From an uncultured Bacteroidales bacterium (GTDB lineage: Bacteria > Bacteroidota > Bacteroidia > Bacteroidales > Bacteroidaceae), in the NCBI GenBank assembly GCA_946055775.1, contig CAMGHE010000002.1:1-42056 (forward strand): a DNA stretch of 42,056 nucleotides. The letters are read 5' to 3'. A program made the position numbers and the translations under genes. The notes under the pieces were generated by a model that searched no databases, was not told where the DNA came from, and was given only the letters and a program-made list of their open reading frames with translations. Shown in pieces: positions 36,576 through 42,056 of this stretch (within the stretch, counting starts at the first letter, position 1; each line of letters begins with the position of its first letter).

Positions 36576-37184
36576 ATGGGACGATTTAAAATAACAAAGC
36601 AAGACACGTTCATAGACATGACGCCTATGAGCGATGTCATGGTCCTGCTGCTTACCTTCTTTATGCTTACTGCGACGTTTGTCAAGGAAGAACCCGTAAA
36701 GGTCAATGCTCCCGGTTCGGTGTCTGAAGTGAAAATCCCCACCACCAAACTCCTCACCATCTTCATCGAGAAGAACGGTAAGGTGTTCCTCAACCTCGAT
36801 TCTCCCGCAGCGATGCGCCGTGTGGCCAACGCACTGAATGAGAAGCAGGGCGCTGAGGTGATTTCCGACATCAACGAGTTTGCACAGGTGCCCATGTTCG
36901 GTACGCCCCTCGACCAGGTCAACGCCTGGCTCAAGCTCGAAGACCGCAATGGCTACCTCGCCAAGAACCCCAACGCAGGCGTTCCTTGCGACAGCGTCAA
37001 CGACGAACTTAAAGTATGGGTGCGCGCAGCAGTCGAAGCACTCGGTGAGGACAGTATCCGTATCGCCATCAAGGCCGATAAGACTACGCCTTACAAGAAT
37101 GTGAAGTATGTAATCAACTCCTTGCGCTCAGAGCACCAGAACAGATATAATCTGATCACCTCTCTGTCCGGTGCAGAGGACTAA
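36576..37184 (+). CDS. exbD: ExbD/TolR family protein
   Basis: 'FIDMTPMSDVMVLLLTFFMLTATFV'. Confidence 0.9.
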   Translation: MGRFKITKQDTFIDMTPMSDVMVLLLTFFMLTATFVKEEPVKVNAPGSVSEVKIPTTKLLTIFIEKNGKVFLNLDSPAAMRRVANALNEKQGAEVISDINEFAQVPMFGTPLDQVNAWLKLEDRNGYLAKNPNAGVPCDSVNDELKVWVRAAVEALGEDSIRIAIKADKTTPYKNVKYVINSLRSEHQNRYNLITSLSGAED

Positions 37185-37196
37185 AGTAAGAGCATC

Positions 37197-37811
37197 ATGG
37201 CAAAACAAGTCAAGTCTAAACAGAAAAAAATGAACGCCCGCGTGGACTTCACGCCGATGGTGGACATGATCATGCTGCTTGTGACGTTCTTCATGCTCTG
37301 TACCTCGCTCCTTAAGCCTCAGGCCATGCAGCTCTCCATGCCCTCCGACAAGGAAGACCAGCAGGATGAGCAGCGCAGTCAGGCTAAGGCCTCCGAAGCC
37401 GTGACGATTCTCGCCGCACCTGGCGACCGAATCTTCTACTTCGAAGGAAAGGCAGAGAATGCCGCACAGACCATCGTTGAAACCAAATATGGCAAAGACG
37501 GTATCCGTGCGTTCCTTCTCCAGAAGAATGCCAAAGCACAAGCGGAAGTAGAAAAACTCAAGAAAGAGTTTGAAGTACGCGACATCAATGAAGAAAGCAA
37601 GAAGGAGTATAACGAACGTCTCTCCGAAATCAAGAGCGCCAAGGGTACTCCCACCGTCATCATCAAAATTAACGATGACGCCAGCTTTAACAATATGATG
37701 AAGATTCTCGACGAGATGTTGATTTGCAACATCGGTAAGTACGTGATTGACAACTTCTCTGAGGCTGACAAGGAACTCCTTGCCACCAAGGGCGTACAGT
37801 TGGCACATTAA
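37197..37811 (+). CDS. exbD: ExbD/TolR family protein (second copy)
   Basis: 'ARVDFTPMVDMIMLLVTFFMLCTSL'. Confidence 0.9.
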   Translation: MAKQVKSKQKKMNARVDFTPMVDMIMLLVTFFMLCTSLLKPQAMQLSMPSDKEDQQDEQRSQAKASEAVTILAAPGDRIFYFEGKAENAAQTIVETKYGKDGIRAFLLQKNAKAQAEVEKLKKEFEVRDINEESKKEYNERLSEIKSAKGTPTVIIKINDDASFNNMMKILDEMLICNIGKYVIDNFSEADKELLATKGVQLAH

Positions 37812-37837
37812 TTTTATAAGTAAAGTATCGCTACATT

Positions 37838-38683
37838 ATGTCTAAAGTTGATTTAGCATCACGCGGCTGGTGCGACCTCGTATTCGAAGGACGCAACAAG
37901 GATTACGGCGCTTATAAAATGCGTGCCCGTTCCGGTAGCCGAAACCTTCGCGCCATCATTGGCCTCCTCATCCTCATTGCCGCCATCGGCATCATTGTCC
38001 TCTTTAAGGCTGGTATCGATGCTGTAGGTGGAAACAAGGTCGAGGAAGGCGCGTCGCTCGAACTTCAGCAGCTCCAGAAAGAGGAGCCCAAGAAGAAGGA
38101 AGAGAAAAAGATTGAGGTGGAATACGAGAAGCCTGAAATCCAGAAAGTACAGGTGAAAGCCTCTATCCAGTTTGACGTGCCCAAGATTGAAGACGATAAC
38201 CTCGTTGACGAGACCAAGCAGGTGAAGAGCCAGGACCAGGTGACAAAGAGTAACATCTCCATCGCTGCCCAGGACTACGCCGGTGACGGTGAGGGCGGTA
38301 TCAACATCGACGACCTGAAGGACAACCAGCGCGCCGGTGGTACCGAAGCGCCTAAGGAAGAGGAAGTGCTCGCCAACGAAATCGTGGAAGTACAGGCTCA
38401 GTTCCCCGGCGGCGAACGCGCCCTCCTCAAGTACGTGTCTGACAACCTTGTCTATCCCTCCATCGCTCAGGAACAGGAACTCCAGGGCGTCGTTACGCTC
38501 CGCTTCCGCGTAGAGAAGGATGGTACCGTAGGTAAGATTGTTGTAGTCAAGGGTCTGTCGAAGGAGTGCGACCAGGCTGCCGTCAAGGTGGTCAGCTCGC
38601 TGCCTCGCTTCACCCCCGCACGTCAGCAGGGTCACCCCGTTCCCGTATGGTTCACCCTCCCCGTACGTTTCCGTCTGATTTAA
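37838..38683 (+). CDS. tonB: TonB family energy transducer
   Basis: Single N-terminal TM, charged linker, C-terminal 'YPSIAQEQELQGVVTLRFRVEKDGTVGKIVVVKGLSKECDQAAVKVVSSLPRFTPARQQGHPVPVWFTLPVRF'. Confidence 0.9.
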   Translation: MSKVDLASRGWCDLVFEGRNKDYGAYKMRARSGSRNLRAIIGLLILIAAIGIIVLFKAGIDAVGGNKVEEGASLELQQLQKEEPKKKEEKKIEVEYEKPEIQKVQVKASIQFDVPKIEDDNLVDETKQVKSQDQVTKSNISIAAQDYAGDGEGGINIDDLKDNQRAGGTEAPKEEEVLANEIVEVQAQFPGGERALLKYVSDNLVYPSIAQEQELQGVVTLRFRVEKDGTVGKIVVVKGLSKECDQAAVKVVSSLPRFTPARQQGHPVPVWFTLPVRFRLI

Positions 38684-38708
38684 TCCTACACAGGCAAAGC
38701 AAGTCCTT

Positions 38709-39647
38709 ATGAAAACACCATGGCTCATCGCAGCCGTCGTGTGCACCCTATTGGCCACCTCGTGTGGTAACCATCGGAAGTCTGCCGACTGGCGGACTTC
38801 CGATGAAGTGCATATAGCGGTTGACCAAACCTTCCAGGATATCATGGAGGACGAACTACAGACGTTCGCCCGCATCCATGTCGATGCCGTCCCCCGTCCC
38901 GTCTTCGTCAGCGAAGATTCTGCCTTATGTCTCCTGCTCAACGATAGTGTGCGCAGTGCCCTCGTCACACGCCCCCTAACCGACCAGGAACGACTCATTG
39001 TCGAGAGCCACCGCCTTGGCGTCAAGCAGGCCCTCGTCGCCTACGACGCCTTCGCCCTCATTGTCAATAAGGCCAATACCGACACGCTTATTTCCGTTGA
39101 TGAGGTCCGCGACATCGTCTCCGGCCGCATCACCCGCTGGGAGCAGCTGCGGTGTGCCACACGCAGCGGCGAACTCAAGCTCGTCTTCGACCAGTCAGGC
39201 TCCAGCACCGTCCGTTACATGCGCGACTCTCTGCTCGCCGGCGGTGAACTCAAGGGTAACCTCTACGCTCAGGGTGGTAACCCCGATGTCATCGAGACTG
39301 TCAAGCAAGACCCCGAGGTGATTGGCGTGGTTGGCACCAACTGGCTCAAGGAACGCGGCGACAGCGCCCTAACTTCCTTTGATAACCTCGACGTCAAGGT
39401 GCTCAAGGTCACGCGAAAATACGATGAAGACCCCATCGGCTGGCGGCCCTACCAGTATCGCATCATGACGGGCGACTACCCCCTTGTCCGTTCCGTCTAT
39501 CTCATCTGCACCGACCCCTTCCGCAAGTCGAAAACCACCACCTTCTTCTACTTCCTCAAGGGCGATGCCGGGCAGCGCATCATCTGTAACGACTCGCAAC
39601 TCCTGCCCAAGATGCAGGTTCAGTTTCGGTCCGTAACCGTACGCTGA
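38709..39647 (+). CDS. PstS-like phosphate-type substrate-binding lipoprotein
   Basis: Lipobox LATSC; 'VAYDAFALIVNKANTDTLISVDEVRDIVSGRITRWEQL', 'DQSGSSTVRYMRDSLL'. Confidence 0.8.
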   Translation: MKTPWLIAAVVCTLLATSCGNHRKSADWRTSDEVHIAVDQTFQDIMEDELQTFARIHVDAVPRPVFVSEDSALCLLLNDSVRSALVTRPLTDQERLIVESHRLGVKQALVAYDAFALIVNKANTDTLISVDEVRDIVSGRITRWEQLRCATRSGELKLVFDQSGSSTVRYMRDSLLAGGELKGNLYAQGGNPDVIETVKQDPEVIGVVGTNWLKERGDSALTSFDNLDVKVLKVTRKYDEDPIGWRPYQYRIMTGDYPLVRSVYLICTDPFRKSKTTTFFYFLKGDAGQRIICNDSQLLPKMQVQFRSVTVR

Positions 39648-39669
39648 GCACCGCAAATCCAACCCTTCT

Positions 39670-39720
39670 AACCTTCCGTCTGCATAGTCCTCGTCCGACT
39701 TCCAGGCGGAAGGTTTATTT
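39670..39720 (+). terminator. Terminator after the exb/tonB cluster
   Basis: AACCTTCCG...CGGAAGGTT then TATTTT. Confidence 0.6.
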
Positions 39721-39967
39721 TGTGAGATGCTTTTGCCTCATGACCGCTGGCTTTCCCCATGTTCGCGCCGTCTATCTCATCTTCACCGCATCCTAACATC
39801 GGCCGCCCTCGCCCTACTCCCCCCCCCTTGGTGTATATTGCCAATCCCCACCCTAGGTAAGCGTATCGCTGGGCTTCTTGTTCGCGCCAATCTGTTAAAA
39901 TCATTCGCTGGAGACCCTAATCTGACCAAAAAGCAACCAAAAGCCTTGCCACCTTGATTTTTATGCG

Positions 39968-39975
39968 TATTTTTG
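39968..39975 (+). promoter_or_regulatory. Candidate -7 box TATTTTTG for the TPR gene
   Basis: TAnnTTTG with a TTGCC 18 bp upstream. Confidence 0.45.
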
Positions 39976-40072
39976 CAGAGTGCGCCGACGCCATGCGTCC
40001 AGTACTGGTCTGGCAGCAGGTCACGCCCTCTGCCGCAAGACTTTCACATCCCGACAAGTACCAACAATAGAT

Positions 40073-41539
40073 ATGAAAAAGAATTGGATTTCCAAACTCG
40101 CTCTGGCAGCGCTCCTTCTTTGCGGTGCCGGACAGGCACAGGCCCAGAAGGGCTATGACGTGCCCGCCCTCAACCCTGAACTGCAGACCATGGCAGACCA
40201 GGTGATTGACATGCAAATCTCCTCGCCCGACAAGGCCAACAAAGCCTTTGTCAAACTGATGATCAAGGTCAAGAAGAACAAGGAAGACCTCCTCAGCCTG
40301 GGCCAGTACTTCCTCGACAAGAACATCTACCCCTGTGCCATGCAGTGCGCCAAGCAGGTCTATGAAGCCGATCCCACTTATATTCCTGGCCTCATGTTCA
40401 ACGGCGAGGTGTGCATGATGCGCAAGGACTACGGTAGCGCCGGTCAGATGTTCGACGCCGTCCTCGTGCAAGACAGCACCTACGTTCCCGCCCTCAAGCG
40501 CAACGCCTTCGTTTATAAGAACGTTAACCCCCACGTGGCCATTGAGATGCTCCAGCGCATCCAGCGCGCCGAGCCCGACAACCATGTAGCCAGTCGCGAC
40601 CTCGGCGACATCTACTACGCTCTCGATGAATATAAAGACGCCGTCAAGCAGTATGGCAACTACTTCTCTAAGGTCACCGAGAACGACTCTACCGACATCC
40701 GTCCGGGTGAAAACTACGTACAGTCGCTCTTCGCCACCGCCGACTTCTATGATATCCCCGAATTGTGCGAGCGTTTCAGCAAGCTCGACAATAAGACCAT
40801 CGTCTTCAAGCGTATGAACTTCTTCGCACAGGTGGAGAACCTCAAGGCCGACAAGGCTCGTGCCGCGATGAGCTACATTACGGAGAATCAGTATGCCGAC
40901 AGCATCTACATCTATCTCGACTACATTTACGCAGCCAACTTCCTGGCCGACGAGGACTCTATCTCTGACGCTATCGTTTACTGCGAGAAAGCCGTAGCCC
41001 GCGACACCACCAAGGTGGGTGCTATCAAGCAGTTGGCTTCGCTCTACCGCCGCAACAAGGAATACGACAAGGGTATTCAGACCTTCAAACTCTATCTCCA
41101 AAAGATGGGTCCCAAGGCCGACCTTTCCGACAAGTTGCTTCTTGGACAGCAGTATCTTGGTGCCAGCCAGCAGGCCGACATTACGCCTGAGCACCGTGCA
41201 GAACTCGTGAGCCAGGCTGACGAACTCTTCTTGGCTATCCTTGCCGAGCGTCCCGACGCCTACCAGGCCGTCCTCATGCGTGCCGCCCTCCACATCACCG
41301 ACGGCAGCAAGCCCGAGGAAGAGCCCAAGCAACTCTACGAAGAGGCTCTCCGCATGATGGAAGGTAAGGAGAATACCGACAACGCCAAGTTGACGGCCCT
41401 CCGCTACCTCGCCTTCTATCATGTACAGAAGGATGAACTCGACGAAGCCCGCAAGTGCTGCGACGGCATGCTCGCCATCGACGCCGAGAACGCCTTCGCC
41501 AAGCAGATTGATAGCTATCTCAAGACGCAGAATAAGTAA
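40073..41539 (+). CDS. Periplasmic TPR-repeat protein
   Basis: Signal peptide MKKNWISKLALAALLLCGAGQAQAQ; multiple TPR-like helix pairs; start ATG 40073. Confidence 0.8.
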   Translation: MKKNWISKLALAALLLCGAGQAQAQKGYDVPALNPELQTMADQVIDMQISSPDKANKAFVKLMIKVKKNKEDLLSLGQYFLDKNIYPCAMQCAKQVYEADPTYIPGLMFNGEVCMMRKDYGSAGQMFDAVLVQDSTYVPALKRNAFVYKNVNPHVAIEMLQRIQRAEPDNHVASRDLGDIYYALDEYKDAVKQYGNYFSKVTENDSTDIRPGENYVQSLFATADFYDIPELCERFSKLDNKTIVFKRMNFFAQVENLKADKARAAMSYITENQYADSIYIYLDYIYAANFLADEDSISDAIVYCEKAVARDTTKVGAIKQLASLYRRNKEYDKGIQTFKLYLQKMGPKADLSDKLLLGQQYLGASQQADITPEHRAELVSQADELFLAILAERPDAYQAVLMRAALHITDGSKPEEEPKQLYEEALRMMEGKENTDNAKLTALRYLAFYHVQKDELDEARKCCDGMLAIDAENAFAKQIDSYLKTQNK

Positions 41540-41689
41540 GCCCCCCCAATTCAGGTCTTGAACCGATAACAAGTATGCCCTGCGTTGCATCAACGTGGGG
41601 CATATTTGATTTAGTGGCGACGCGAAAACGTCGCCAGCACCGTCCCACCATTCTCACCCAGCAATTCCCTACCTCACAACTACACAAAC

Positions 41690-42056
41690 ATGAAGAAAAC
41701 CCTTCTTGCCCTTATGGCTACAGCAGCACTGGCTTCCTGCACCACCAGCAAGCAGAATCCCTTCCTCAGCGAGTGGGACACGCCCTACGGCATCCCGCCC
41801 TTCAATGAAATCTCCGTCGATGACTATATCCCCGCCATCCAGGCCGGCATCGACCAGCAGAACAAGGAGATCGATGCCATCATTGCCGACACCGCCGCTC
41901 CTACCTTCGCCAACACCATCGAGCCCCTCGAACGCTCGGGTAACATTCTGGCCAAGGTGCAGGGTGTCCTCTTCAATATCCATGAGACCGACCGCACCGA
42001 TGCCCTCGACTCCATCGTCAACCTGGCCCTGCCCATGCTCACCGAACACGGCGACA
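41690..42056 (+). CDS. M3-family peptidase (Dcp-like), truncated by the window end
   Basis: Lipoprotein signal MKKTLLALMATAALASC; 'NPFLSEWDTPYGIPPFNEISVDDYIPAIQAGIDQQNKEIDAIIADTAAPTFANTIEPLERSG' typical of the M3 N-terminus. Confidence 0.85.
   Translation, partial: MKKTLLALMATAALASCTTSKQNPFLSEWDTPYGIPPFNEISVDDYIPAIQAGIDQQNKEIDAIIADTAAPTFANTIEPLERSGNILAKVQGVLFNIHETDRTDALDSIVNLALPMLTEHGD

Noticed and set aside
35683-39647. Novel system made of exbB-exbD-exbD-tonB plus PstS-like lipoprotein
   Set aside because: This gene order is, to my knowledge, a common arrangement in Bacteroidota; only the intragenic hairpin seems unusual.

Overview
The window is about 42 kb of GC-rich Bacteroidota (Prevotellaceae/Bacteroidales-like) chromosome. 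This assignment rests on protein families and repeated TTTG-N19-TAnnTTTG promoters, not on a database match. From left to right it contains: (1) a plus-strand locus of surface-type lipoproteins (about 379-9005): a small lipoprotein, a BMP/PnrA-like binding lipoprotein, a LivJ-type ligand-binding domain fused to a C13 legumain-like cysteine protease, and three tandem beta-prism/FISUMP-like paralogs, the last truncated; a membrane-anchored TPR/AraC regulator follows; (2) an intergenic region with an orphan promoter and a twin-terminator structure, a candidate sRNA; (3) minus-strand GH127-like, GYF_2/DUF4339-like, aldose-1-epimerase and MlaF/MlaE genes, and tRNA-Leu(UAA); (4) a leucine operon (leuA-orf-leuC-leuD-leuA2) preceded by a Leu-rich leader peptide and a terminator/antiterminator, i.e. 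a candidate ribosome-mediated attenuator; (5) an intergenic array of about 15 units of 22 bp, built from alternating inverted half-sites every 11 bp, with compensatory changes between unit families; (6) an exopolysaccharide operon with a putative restriction-modification pair inserted in it; (7) an acyl-CoA dehydrogenase/etfAB operon whose predicted leader RNA carries 11-bp tandem repeats; (8) an exbB-exbD-exbD-tonB-PstS-like-TPR cluster and the 5' end of an M3 peptidase. The strongest candidates for something undescribed are the ligand-binding/legumain lipoprotein locus, the 22-bp covarying repeat array and the leu attenuator. All family calls come from reading motifs and no searches were run.
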